Source: Pseudonocardiales bacterium
GTDB taxonomy: Bacteria > Actinomycetota > Actinomycetes > Mycobacteriales > Pseudonocardiaceae
Direction of reading: 5' to 3'
NCBI GenBank assembly: GCA_019244165.1
Contig: JAFATA010000003.1
Coordinates: forward strand, 26,179-90,178
Length of the DNA: 64,000 bases
Positions 51,531 to 59,717 of this stretch are shown in pieces. How positions within the stretch are numbered: the first letter of the stretch is position 1; each line of letters opens with the position of its first letter. Under the pieces are notes generated by a model. It did not search any database. It had not been told where the DNA came from and saw nothing but the letters and a program-made list of their open reading frames with translations. A program made the position numbers and the translations under genes.

Positions 51531-52709
51531 GTGGTCTTCGACGTGGAACGCGCCCGGCGCGACACCCCAGGGGTGCGCCGGGTCGCGCATCTGAACAACG
51601 CAGGAGCGGCGCTGCCGCCCTCCCAGGTCACCGAAGCGGTCATCGCCCACCTGCGCCGGGAGGCCGAACTGGGCGGCTACGAGGCCGCTGAAGCTGCCGC
51701 TGAGCGCATCCAGGCAACGTACACGGCGATCGCCCGGTTGATCGGCTGTGCGGTGGATGAGGTCGCGGTCGTGGAAAACGCGACCCGGGCCTGGGATATG
51801 GCCTTCTACGGCCTGTCCTTCTCCCCAGGCGACCGCATCCTCACCAGCCGCGCTGAGTACGGCAGCAACGTCATCGCCTTCCTGCAGGTCGCCCGCCGCA
51901 CCGGCGCGGTCGTGGAGATCGTAGAGGACGACGAGTACGGCCAGATCTGTCTCGACGACCTGCGCCGCCGCCTGGATAGCGGCGGGGGCGGTGAGGTGAA
52001 GCTCATCGCCGTGACCCACGTGCCCATGCAGGGCGGGCTGGTCAACCCTGCCGAGCAGGTCGGCGCCCTGGCTCGGGAGGCCGGGGTACCGTTCCTGCTC
52101 GATGCCTGCCAGTCCGTGGGTCAGCTGCCCCTCGACGTCCAGCGCCTCGGCGCTGACCTGCTCTCCGCGACTGGGCGTAAGTATCTGCGCGGCCCGCGCG
52201 GCACCGGCTTTCTCTACGTCCGCCGCTCAATCCTTGACCATCTCGAGCCGCCGTTCCTCGATCTGCACGCCGCAACGTGGACCGCTCCCGAACACTACGA
52301 GATCCGTCCGGACGCGCGGCGCTTCGAGGCGTGGGAGACCAACTACGCTGGCAAGATCGGCCTGGGGGTCGCCGTCGACTATGCCCTGTCCTGGGGGCTT
52401 GACGCCATCGAAGCCCGCGTCACCGCACTGGCGGAGAGCCTGCGCGCACGGCTGCAGGCCCTCGACGGCGTGCACGTGCACGATCAAGGCCAGCGCCGCT
52501 GTGGCATTGTCACCTTCACCGTCGAGGGCGTCTGTGCTCAGGATGTGTGGCGCCGCCTTGCCGCCTGCGGGGTGAACACCAGCGTCTCCCCCGCCAGCTC
52601 GGCCCGCCTGGATCTGCCCCACCGCGGACTGTCCGACCTGGTACGCGCCTCGGTGCACTACTACAACACCGACGACGAGCTGGACCGCCTGGTCACCGCA
52701 CTGCCCTAG
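51531..52709 (+). CDS. class V aminotransferase / cysteine-desulfurase-like enzyme
   Basis: The GTG at 51531 starts a 392-residue PLP enzyme. HLNNAGAALPPSQV, the PLP-stacking segment YGSNVIAFLQVARR, VTHVPMQGGLVNPAEQ, the PLP Asp in FLLDACQSVGQLPLDVQ and the Schiff-base Lys in SATGRKYLRGPRGTGFLYV are clear. No SufS-type active-site Cys loop is obvious; SSARLDLPHRG is the C-terminal anchor. It follows the lanthipeptide genes by 42 bp on the same strand, so it may modify the peptide or supply a precursor. A housekeeping role is the alternative. Confidence 0.75.
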   Translation: MVFDVERARRDTPGVRRVAHLNNAGAALPPSQVTEAVIAHLRREAELGGYEAAEAAAERIQATYTAIARLIGCAVDEVAVVENATRAWDMAFYGLSFSPGDRILTSRAEYGSNVIAFLQVARRTGAVVEIVEDDEYGQICLDDLRRRLDSGGGGEVKLIAVTHVPMQGGLVNPAEQVGALAREAGVPFLLDACQSVGQLPLDVQRLGADLLSATGRKYLRGPRGTGFLYVRRSILDHLEPPFLDLHAATWTAPEHYEIRPDARRFEAWETNYAGKIGLGVAVDYALSWGLDAIEARVTALAESLRARLQALDGVHVHDQGQRRCGIVTFTVEGVCAQDVWRRLAACGVNTSVSPASSARLDLPHRGLSDLVRASVHYYNTDDELDRLVTALP

Positions 52710-52972
52710 GGACCGCGTGAACCCTCTCCAGGCGGTCCCTTCTGGGACAGCACCTGGAGAAGTTGCTGGACCGAGACGGGCACGGTGAAACCGGTGGGCC
52801 CAATACCGACGCAGGACCAGCGACCGTCGCTGACCACCGGCACGCCGGCCTTGGCCATGCTTTCCACCAGGTCAGCGGCGAGGTAACTGTGGCGCGCGTC
52901 CCAGACCCGTTGCCGATCGGTCTGGTCGAGGGTGTCCCACCACTGGTGGGCAAGTTGCAAGGGGTTACTCAT
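52706..52972 (-). CDS. small hypothetical protein (88 aa)
   Basis: From ATG 52972 (MSNPLQLAHQWWDTLDQTDR) a soluble 88-residue protein with a helical N-terminal half (RVWDARHSYLAADLVESMAK) and a beta-rich middle (PVVSDGRWSCVGIGPTGFTV). It is convergent with, and overlaps by 4 bp, the aminotransferase end. No family recognised, although the compact fold and aromatic content look genuine. Confidence 0.55.
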   Translation of the reverse strand: MSNPLQLAHQWWDTLDQTDRQRVWDARHSYLAADLVESMAKAGVPVVSDGRWSCVGIGPTGFTVPVSVQQLLQVLSQKGPPGEGSRGP

Positions 52973-53097
52973 CGCGGAACCACCTTCTGGGTAGTCGTCG
53001 TTGAGCGGCACAGCTCACAAAGTTACGGGTAGTGAGTGAGCGTCGTTGCCCGTGGCCTGGATCGTCACGTTTGCGGGTTTCTCCGCAGGGAGGAATC

Positions 53098-53526
53098 CTA
53101 CCGGGGAGCGGGGCCGCCGCCGACGGTGGCGGTGGCGTCGAAGAGGTGTTTCACGAGTTGGCGCTGGGTGGCGACAAGCTCCTCAACGACCTGGCGCTGC
53201 GCCTCGAGCAGCTTCTCGAACGGGTCGCAGGCGAGGGCACAGATCGTCGCGCCGGTGGGAGAACGTGGCTCAGTGTGGCCGAGCCTGCGAGCCAGGTCAG
53301 CCCACACTTGCAGCGACCTGAGTGAGGTGTCCTGCCCTTGGCGTGCGAGCTGGGCCATCGAGTCCTGGACTCGCTGGCTGCTCGGGTCAGTGACCACCTC
53401 TGGGGCCACTTCTAGGGCCACTTCTGGGGCCACCCGGACCGGCTCTGTGGGAGGAGCACCAACGGCGTGAACGGGGTGAGGGTCGTGGTCGTCGGTGATC
53501 CGTCGACCCTTGATCTGAGCGGACAT
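53098..53526 (-). CDS. hypothetical protein, phasin-like helical C-terminus
   Basis: ATG 53526 gives 142 residues. The N-terminal third is disordered with the repeated PEVALEVAPEVV. The rest is a long amphipathic helix pair (SMAQLARQGQDTSLRSLQVW; DPFEKLLEAQRQVVEELVAT; QRQLVKHLFDATATVG) like phasins, which coat polyester granules. That resemblance is by pattern only. It stands alone between two minus-strand neighbours. Confidence 0.5.
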   Translation of the reverse strand: MSAQIKGRRITDDHDPHPVHAVGAPPTEPVRVAPEVALEVAPEVVTDPSSQRVQDSMAQLARQGQDTSLRSLQVWADLARRLGHTEPRSPTGATICALACDPFEKLLEAQRQVVEELVATQRQLVKHLFDATATVGGGPAPR

Positions 53527-53684
53527 GCTGCTGCTCCCAGGTCTCGATTCTCGGTCTCAGGGATGCTGGATTGCCGTCCGCCTACCACCGTGCCCACCGT
53601 CGGCGAAGTACGCAACTACTTCCACGATAAATCAAGGTAACGGTCTAATCACTCGCCGTGTCGAGCGGCGACGCAAGGTGCTCA

Positions 53685-54761
53685 TCAGGAGGTTGTGCTC
53701 CGCACGGCGTGGGCGACGACCTCGGTGAGCTGGCCGCTGGTCCGGTGGATCTGACGTTGCACGGTGGCTCCGTTGCCCCGTTTGAGCACGGTGGTGACCA
53801 GTTCTTTGACCATCTCAAGCTCTCCGCGCTCGTCCAGCGCCGGCCCGACGTGGTCCATGAGCTTGCCGATCACCTCCTCGGCCGGCGCCGGCCGACCCGT
53901 CGGATCGACGAGATCACCTTCGAGTCCTGATCGGCCAGCTCGCCAGCTCGCCAGCCGGAGCAGCTCGGTCCGCAGCGGCGCGGGGGGCGCCCCGGCTCGC
54001 CACGACCGCGCAGCGGTCTCGACAAGGCCTCTGACCAGGGCCGCCAGCAGCACGGCGTCGTCAGCGATCAGGCAGACGTCGGCGATGCGCACTTCTACCG
54101 TCGGGCGTTTACGTGACAGCCGCGCGTCAAAGTAGACCATCCCCAAGTCCAGCAAGGTTTGAGATTCGATCATCGCCCGCGTGGTGGCGTGGTAGGTGTC
54201 GGCGGAGCCGAACAGCCCGGTAGGCCCGGACGAGGGAAAGCGAGACCAGACCTGCGAGCGGAAGCTGGCGTAGCCGCTGTCCTGCCCCTGCCAGAACGGG
54301 GAGTTCGCGCTGAGCGCGAGCAGACACGGCAGCCATCCGCGGATGCGGTCCAAGACCGCCACCCCTTCCGACTCGGACTCAATCTGAACGTGCACGTGGC
54401 AGCCACAGGTGAGCTGCTCCCTGGCGGTAAGACCGAACTCGTCCATCACCCGTCGGTAGCGAGGTGAGGAGACGACCGACGGGTCGACCGGCAGCGGCGA
54501 GGTGGCCAGCGCGGCGATCCTGGCACCCAGACGTTCGGCGGCCTCGCTTGCGAGACTCCGCAAGTGACGTACCTCGGAGGCGAGTTGCACCAAGGAGAGG
54601 CAAGGCTGGGTGTTGGTCTCGATCTGCTGGCACATCAGCTCCGAGGCGAACACCGCCTCCGGAAGGTTGCGCAGCACCGCTGGGGACAGCGCACGAGCCC
54701 GGCCACTGTCCGGATCGACGAGCAGCAGTTCCTCTTCCAGTCCGACGCTGCGTGGTGTCAT
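53685..54761 (-). CDS. GCS2-family carboxylate-amine ligase (YbdK-like)
   Basis: A 358-residue ATP-dependent ligase of the glutamate-cysteine ligase 2 family: VGLEEELLLVDPDSGRA, VFASELMCQQIETNTQPCLS, QLTCGCHVHVQIESESEG, LLALSANSPFWQGQDSGYAS and FDARLSRKRPTVEVRIADVC. The metal-binding Glu of EEEL and the His of CHVHV are present. These enzymes couple carboxylates to amines, and the exact substrate in actinobacteria is mostly unknown. It ends with 15 bp before the epimerase gene on the same strand. Confidence 0.85.
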   Translation of the reverse strand: MTPRSVGLEEELLLVDPDSGRARALSPAVLRNLPEAVFASELMCQQIETNTQPCLSLVQLASEVRHLRSLASEAAERLGARIAALATSPLPVDPSVVSSPRYRRVMDEFGLTAREQLTCGCHVHVQIESESEGVAVLDRIRGWLPCLLALSANSPFWQGQDSGYASFRSQVWSRFPSSGPTGLFGSADTYHATTRAMIESQTLLDLGMVYFDARLSRKRPTVEVRIADVCLIADDAVLLAALVRGLVETAARSWRAGAPPAPLRTELLRLASWRAGRSGLEGDLVDPTGRPAPAEEVIGKLMDHVGPALDERGELEMVKELVTTVLKRGNGATVQRQIHRTSGQLTEVVAHAVRSTTS

Positions 54762-54776
54762 CTGGCCGAAGTGGGT

Positions 54777-55874
54777 TTAGGGGCGGGCGCCGACGCCGGT
54801 ACGCACTTCACGCGCGCGGCCGCCGGGCGTCGTGGTCACCAAGGGCGCTGTGGACATGCCAGCGCCCTCCCGCAGGCCGCCCAGGAACTCCTCGACGGCC
54901 TCTCGGGCACTGTAGCGGGGTGACCAGCCCAGCTCGGTCCGCGCCCGACTGATATCCATCAGTGGTAGCTGCATGAACCCATCGAACAGGTACGGGGAAG
55001 CTGGCACCAGATGCAAATGCCAGGCCAGCGACAGCGCTGCCCGTACCGGCCAGACCGGGACCCGAACGGTGCGGGCACCCAGACACGTGCCCAGCATGGC
55101 CGCATCGACGACGGGCTCGGCAGCGATGTTGAACGCACCGCGCACGTCGCTCAGCGCGGCCAACCGATAGGCCTGGCCGACGTCGGCGGTGTGCACGGCT
55201 TGGAACCGCAAACCCGGCAGGTCGGGTATGAACGGCACCAGGTCCGGCCGCACCAGCCAATGGGGTAGCAACGGCCCGACAAACAGGCGGCGCTGCTGGC
55301 TGGCCGACTCCCGCTTAAAGATAAAACCGGGGCGAAGCCGGACCACCCGGAGCTCGGGGTGAGCACACTCGAAGGCGTCCAGGCTCCGTTCCAGGTACGC
55401 CTTTTCCCGGGTGTAGCTGGCGGTGGGCCAGCCCTCGGTCGGCCAATCCTCGCCAACTGCCTGTTCCCGGGTGCCCCGGGTCCGTGGACCGGGCGAGTAC
55501 GCGCCCACCGACGAGGCGTACACCAACGCCGGGACTCTGGCCGCCGCCACCGCCCGGAACACCCGGATGGCGCCTCCGACGTTGGTGTTCCAGGTGATCA
55601 GGGGGTTATGGGAAGGCTGGAAGAGCCACGCCAGGTGGATAACCACATCGGCGCCCCGAAACAGATCGACCAGATCGTCGCGTCCGATATCGGCCTGAGT
55701 CCATTCGGTCCGGGGCGCAGACCACTGCGGTAACCGACGCGCCACACCGAGGATCGACCCCACTCTCGGGTCCTCAGCCAGTGCGGCGACCACGCTGGTG
55801 CCGACATTGCCGGTAGCACCGACCACCACCACCCGCCGACTCTCGCCAGACGCCTTCTTCTCGGTTGCGAGCAT
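54777..55874 (-). CDS. NAD(P)-dependent epimerase/dehydratase (SDR)
   Basis: A 365-residue extended SDR with VVVVGATGNVGTSVVAAL (cofactor loop), the Asp switch at QADIGRDDLV, VYASSVGAYSPGPRTRG, the catalytic SYTREKAYLERSLDAFE (YxxxK) and a C-terminal domain with LPLMDISRARTELGWSPRYS. Related proteins are sugar epimerases or nucleotide-sugar reductases. It is the middle gene of a same-strand row of permease, epimerase and GCS2 ligase that could share a transcript. Confidence 0.85.
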   Translation of the reverse strand: MLATEKKASGESRRVVVVGATGNVGTSVVAALAEDPRVGSILGVARRLPQWSAPRTEWTQADIGRDDLVDLFRGADVVIHLAWLFQPSHNPLITWNTNVGGAIRVFRAVAAARVPALVYASSVGAYSPGPRTRGTREQAVGEDWPTEGWPTASYTREKAYLERSLDAFECAHPELRVVRLRPGFIFKRESASQQRRLFVGPLLPHWLVRPDLVPFIPDLPGLRFQAVHTADVGQAYRLAALSDVRGAFNIAAEPVVDAAMLGTCLGARTVRVPVWPVRAALSLAWHLHLVPASPYLFDGFMQLPLMDISRARTELGWSPRYSAREAVEEFLGGLREGAGMSTAPLVTTTPGGRAREVRTGVGARP

Positions 55875-55912
55875 GCTGCAGGGCTACCCGCGCTGCCTGA
55901 ACAGAAACGGCG

Positions 55913-57553
55913 TCAGGCGGTTCTGAGCGCGGGTTGGGCCGCTGCTTCGTGCTCGTCGGCCGCAACGGCTACGGAGACTCGGTGGCTGGGCAGGCTGAGC
56001 GCAACGGCCACGTAGCAGATCACCAGGCTGAAGGCGGCCACCATCCCCAGGTCGACCCACTCCGGGATGATCTTCCTCCCGCCGTACTGCCCGAGGTAGG
56101 AGAGCACTGTCAGGCCGGCGAGCCAGGGAAGGATCCACCCCAGCGACCGCGGCTGCAGGGGCGGGCGCTCAAGACGCCGGCCCAGCGCGTAGGAGACTCC
56201 CAAGAGCACGTAGCCGGCGGCGATGGACAGCATCAGTTTCTCCACGGTGACCCAGGAGGTCCAGTAGATGATCTCGTTCGCGGCGATGAACGCCAGCGGC
56301 GCCAGCACGGGGGCAGCCGGGAGCCGGTAGGGGCGGGCCCTCTGGGGATCAGCCGTACGCAGGGCCAGCAAGGTGATCGGCGCGAACGCATACATGATCA
56401 CTGCGGCCGAGGTGACCAGGGAGACCAGGCTTTGCCAGCTCGGGAAGGGCAGAAAGCAGATCAGGCCCACCACGAAAGCCACGATGATCGAGGTGACGGG
56501 GACACCGCGGCTGCTGATCCGGCTGACCTCCCGGGGAACATAGCCAGCGTGGCCCAGCGCGTAGCTCAGCCGCGCGGAAGTACCCAGATAAACCAGGGCG
56601 GTGCCCGCCGGTGAGATGAACGCATCGATGTACAAGATGACGGCCAGCCATCCCAGGCCCAACCCGGTGGCTAACGTCGCATACGGCCCGAAGTCGCCCT
56701 TGCCCACGGGGTGAGCCCAGCCCTGCACGAGGTTGCCGGGACTGAGCGCACCGATGAAGGCGACCTCCAGCCCCAGATACAGCGCAGTGCCCGCGACCAC
56801 GGAGCCGATCACGGCCCGAGGCACGGCACGCTGCGGGTCCCGGGCCTCACCGCTCATCTGCGCCGCTTGTTCAAAGCCCTGCACCGCGAACACGACACCC
56901 AGCGGCAACGCGGCAAACACCCCGTGGGCACCGTAGGGAGCGAAGCCACCACCGGCGGTGAAGTTCGAGACCCGGAACGACACTACGATCAAGACACCGA
57001 CCGTCAGCACCGGCACCGCGATCTTCCAGAGCACCACGATCTTGTTGCTCTCCGCAAGCCACCGCACCCCGAGAAGGTTGATAACGGTGAACAACGCCAT
57101 CAGCGCTACGGCCACGCCCAGGCCCCGAGCCGTGAGCGCCCCGAGGTTGTTGATCAATCCGTGCCACTTGTGATCCAGGTAGCTCAGCGCCGCCTCGACC
57201 TCGATCGGGGCGATGGTCACGGCTTGAAGCCAGGCCAGCCAACCCGCCGTAAACCCACCCAGCGAACCGAAGGCCAAGCGCGGCCAGCGCGCCGTGCCCC
57301 CCGCGAAGGGATAAGCCGCGGCAAGCTCCGCGTGCACCAGCGCCAGGAGCACGATGATCAGACCCGCGAGCACCCAGGAAACGATCGACGCCCCACCGGC
57401 CGACGTGGCCGCGGTCAACGCGCCCAGCAACCACCCCGACCCGATAATCGAACCGAGCGAGAGGAACATCAACGCCATCACGCCGACATCACGCTGGAAA
57501 CCCGGAGCTACCTCGGGTACCGCTCCGCGCGCTGACGCTTGCACCATGATCAC
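55913..57553 (-). CDS. APC-family amino acid permease
   Basis: A 546-residue protein with 12 predicted membrane segments. Segment 1 has the unwound SLGSIIGSGWLLG motif (about 30-42), followed by AGLIIVLLALVHAELAAAYP, and segment 6 lies around GVVFAVQGFEQAAQMSGEAR. These match amino acid and polyamine permeases of the APC superfamily. Starts at ATG 57553 or 57547. Its 230-bp upstream region is shared with the divergent tatA. The substrate is unknown. Confidence 0.85.
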   Translation of the reverse strand: MIMVQASARGAVPEVAPGFQRDVGVMALMFLSLGSIIGSGWLLGALTAATSAGGASIVSWVLAGLIIVLLALVHAELAAAYPFAGGTARWPRLAFGSLGGFTAGWLAWLQAVTIAPIEVEAALSYLDHKWHGLINNLGALTARGLGVAVALMALFTVINLLGVRWLAESNKIVVLWKIAVPVLTVGVLIVVSFRVSNFTAGGGFAPYGAHGVFAALPLGVVFAVQGFEQAAQMSGEARDPQRAVPRAVIGSVVAGTALYLGLEVAFIGALSPGNLVQGWAHPVGKGDFGPYATLATGLGLGWLAVILYIDAFISPAGTALVYLGTSARLSYALGHAGYVPREVSRISSRGVPVTSIIVAFVVGLICFLPFPSWQSLVSLVTSAAVIMYAFAPITLLALRTADPQRARPYRLPAAPVLAPLAFIAANEIIYWTSWVTVEKLMLSIAAGYVLLGVSYALGRRLERPPLQPRSLGWILPWLAGLTVLSYLGQYGGRKIIPEWVDLGMVAAFSLVICYVAVALSLPSHRVSVAVAADEHEAAAQPALRTA

Positions 57554-57665
57554 AGCCTTCCTCGGCAGGGCCGCCTGATCCGCAGCAGTTCCCGTTGCCT
57601 GGAATCCAAGGAGTCACCCACGACTGGGGCAGTGAGCTGAACTCAGGCCGCTCGAGGCGAGTATG

Positions 57666-57769
57666 TTGAGTATCACGGTGTTGTTTGAGCGTCACAGGTT
57701 GCTTGAGCATCACAGTACGGTGCTGACGTTACAGTGCGGTACTGACGTCGCAGTGCGGTACTGACCAGG
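57666..57769. repeat. two adjacent sets of triplicated ~18-19-bp repeats upstream of tatA
   Basis: Set A, TTGAGyrTCACrG-type, occurs at 57666, 57685 and 57703. Set B, CAGTGCGGTACTGACGTCG and variants, occurs at 57713-57731, 57732-57750 and 57751-57769 with an exact 19-bp period. The last copy abuts the tatA Shine-Dalgarno sequence AGGGAGG (57767-57773). It replaces the normal spacer and could hold operator sites. Confidence 0.8.
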
Positions 57770-57778
57770 GAGGCTGCG

Positions 57779-58048
57779 ATGGGCGAGCTGAGCCCGTGGC
57801 ATTTGTTGATCGTGGTGGCGGTCTTCGTCCTACTGTTTGGGGCCAACAAGCTACCGCAGATGGCCCGTTCGGTGGGCCAGTCGATGCGGATCTTCAAGGC
57901 TGAGACTCGTGCGTTGTCCGGCGAGAAGGAAACCGAACAATCGCCTCCGAGGGCCAGCTCGCCGTCCCCGACCTCACCCCACCAGGCGCCGCCGGCCCAG
58001 GCGCCGCCCGTGCAGCCACATCTGCCCGAGCAACCGCCCTCCGGCTAG
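57779..58048 (+). CDS. tatA: Sec-independent translocase subunit TatA
   Basis: An 89-residue protein: MGELSPWHLLIVVAVFVLLF is the short N-terminal membrane helix, followed by the conserved hinge GANKLPQMARSVGQSMRIFK and an amphipathic helix, then a proline/serine-rich tail. TatA oligomers form the channel that exports folded proteins carrying twin-arginine signals. AGGGAGG precedes the ATG. tatC is not in the window, so this may be a second TatA-like protein. Confidence 0.85.
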   Translation: MGELSPWHLLIVVAVFVLLFGANKLPQMARSVGQSMRIFKAETRALSGEKETEQSPPRASSPSPTSPHQAPPAQAPPVQPHLPEQPPSG

Positions 58049-58076
58049 CGCCGCTACTGGCCCGGGCTGGGTGGCG

Positions 58077-58475
58077 TTAGTCGTCGTTCGGTAAGTCGAA
58101 AACGTAACCGACCCCACGGACCGTCCGAATGCGCGTGGGCCGGTCTACATCGTCTTCGATCTTCGTACGAAGCCGGCGAATATGCACCTCCAGGTAGTTC
58201 CGGACGTCCACCCGATCCGGACCCCACGCATTGTCCAGCAGCTCCTGGCGGGTGACGACCCGGCCAGCGTTGTCCATCAGCTGCCGCAGAATCACGAACT
58301 CCTTATGTGGCAAGTGAACGGGTGTTCCTCGGACAAGAAGCCGGTACCCATCAAGCTGGAGTTCGACATCACCGATCCTCAAGACCCGCAGCCGCCCGAG
58401 AGTCTGGGGGTCGACTGACCTGTAGCAGCTTTCCTCCGGTGTGTTCGACGGCTCCCCATTCTCGATTGATGACAT
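58077..58475 (-). CDS. orphan OmpR/PhoB-type winged-helix DNA-binding protein
   Basis: The 132-residue protein consists of an unstructured 25-residue start and one OmpR-type DNA-binding domain: IGDVELQLDGYRLLVRGTPV, HLPHKEFVILRQLMDNAGRV, VTRQELLDNAWGPDRVDVRN and YLEVHIRRLRTKIEDDVDRP, ending GVGYVFDLPND. No receiver domain or histidine kinase is nearby. It may be a truncated response regulator, or a constitutive activator of the SARP or WhiB-like kind. It converges with tatA. Confidence 0.8.
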   Translation of the reverse strand: MSSIENGEPSNTPEESCYRSVDPQTLGRLRVLRIGDVELQLDGYRLLVRGTPVHLPHKEFVILRQLMDNAGRVVTRQELLDNAWGPDRVDVRNYLEVHIRRLRTKIEDDVDRPTRIRTVRGVGYVFDLPNDD

Positions 58476-58958
58476 CAGCCAAACCGCCCTGAGATGTAAT
58501 CGTCAGTCGCCTTCTGCCATGGATTGGAGAAAGTCTTCTCTGTGGAGCCGAGCTCGATGAGGCAAGCCGGTCTGTTGGCGACCGGTACCCACGCTCAGCG
58601 CAGCACGACGTCGCTGGAGTGTCACGGGACCTCCGAACGTGGGGAGCAGGTACGGGAACCAACCGCAGCCGACCGGCCGCTGGCGCAACCTATGCAATTT
58701 CGGTAGGAGAAAGGTAAACACGAACTAGTCGTAGAGTGAACAGCTCACGTACATCCCCCCACAAGGGTCTGAATTGTCACGCTTTCGGCTACGAAGGTAG
58801 CTTTCTGTGACCGCTCGGTAGGAGCGATGACTTCGGGCCCAGGATGAACTACGAGCGGTCACCAGCGAGCGGACGGCGCGGGTAAGCTCCGGGCGGCACC
58901 GGGCCCGTCAGGACAGCGGGCCTCTCAGGACAGCGGGCCTCTCAGGACAGCGGGCACC
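58476..58958. other. 480-bp region without a supported gene
   Basis: Several open frames exist here but none has convincing composition or a good start. The 3' end merges into the tandem repeat at 58908-58975. I see no promoter that I can define, apart from the A/T-richer stretch 58700-58800. Confidence 0.4.
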
Positions 58959-58975
58959 TCAGGACACCGGGCCGA
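58908..58975. repeat. four tandem 17-bp repeats
   Basis: The unit TCAGGACAGCGGGCCTC is present at 58908-58924 and 58925-58941, with variants at 58942-58958 and 58959-58975. It contains the stop codon and last codons of the hypothetical gene at 58959-59294. Several units share the CTCAGGACA sequence seen in the inverted repeat at 44129. Confidence 0.85.
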
Positions 58976-59294
58976 AAACGATGTCTCGCAAGCTCTGGGT
59001 TCCCGCGCTTGGCTTGCCCTCGCCTTCCAGCTTCGCCCTCCAGGCAGCGCGAAGATCATCGCTCACGCCTGCGGACTGGGACAGCGGCGAGCCCGGATCC
59101 AACCCCTGGAAACCGCAGTTCACCTCAACATTCATGCAGTGCTGGTCGGTGCACTCCCTGAGGTCCGTTTTGGTATGCTCGGCCTCGCTCCAACGGGTCC
59201 AGCCGCCGAAACCGCCGCGCATCGGCTCGTGCATCGGTTCACCCTCATCTGGCCTGCCACCGGAGGAGGGCACCTTTTCGTATGCATGCCCCAT
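58959..59294 (-). CDS. hypothetical protein (111 aa)
   Basis: From ATG 59294 (MGHAYEKVPSSGGRPDEGEP) a hydrophilic protein with WSEAEHTKTDLRECTDQHCM and the pattern LSQSAGVSDDLRAAWRAKLE. It contains three Cys that could bind metal. The frame extends upstream, but without such composition. No family recognised. It ends inside the 17-bp tandem repeat. Confidence 0.45.
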   Translation of the reverse strand: MGHAYEKVPSSGGRPDEGEPMHEPMRGGFGGWTRWSEAEHTKTDLRECTDQHCMNVEVNCGFQGLDPGSPLSQSAGVSDDLRAAWRAKLEGEGKPSAGTQSLRDIVFGPVS

Positions 59295-59717
59295 GTTGAG
59301 AATTCTATACGCTCCGGGACCGGCATGACCGCGCGTGACAGCGGCCACGTCCCCGGCCACGTCCCCACGCAGAGGCTGATCGCGGTTTGTGTGTCGTAGG
59401 CGACAGAACGTGTCGTTCAACGCACACAAAGGGTGATCACCGGGTCGCTGCCGCGGGATGCCGGGCGCCTGCTCCGGCATGTGCCGTTGCAGTGCAAGGC
59501 CCGGGCGCACCGCAAGAGGCGGCAAGGTACCATCCGTAGCCGTGCTGTGGCCACTGCCGTGGCAAAGTCATCACCCAATCACCGCAAAACCAGGCGAAAT
59601 TTCACCCTTCAGGATGACGTTAGGCCGACCGGCGTGGCCTAACGTAGGGCTCTTCAATATGGCCCCCTGCACGCGACACCTCCACGGTTGCCGCGTTACG
59701 TGTCGGGAAGTTAGGCG

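Noticed and set aside
58524..58706. 60-codon plus-strand frame
   Set aside because: Low information content, no ribosome-binding site of quality, no recognisable pattern.
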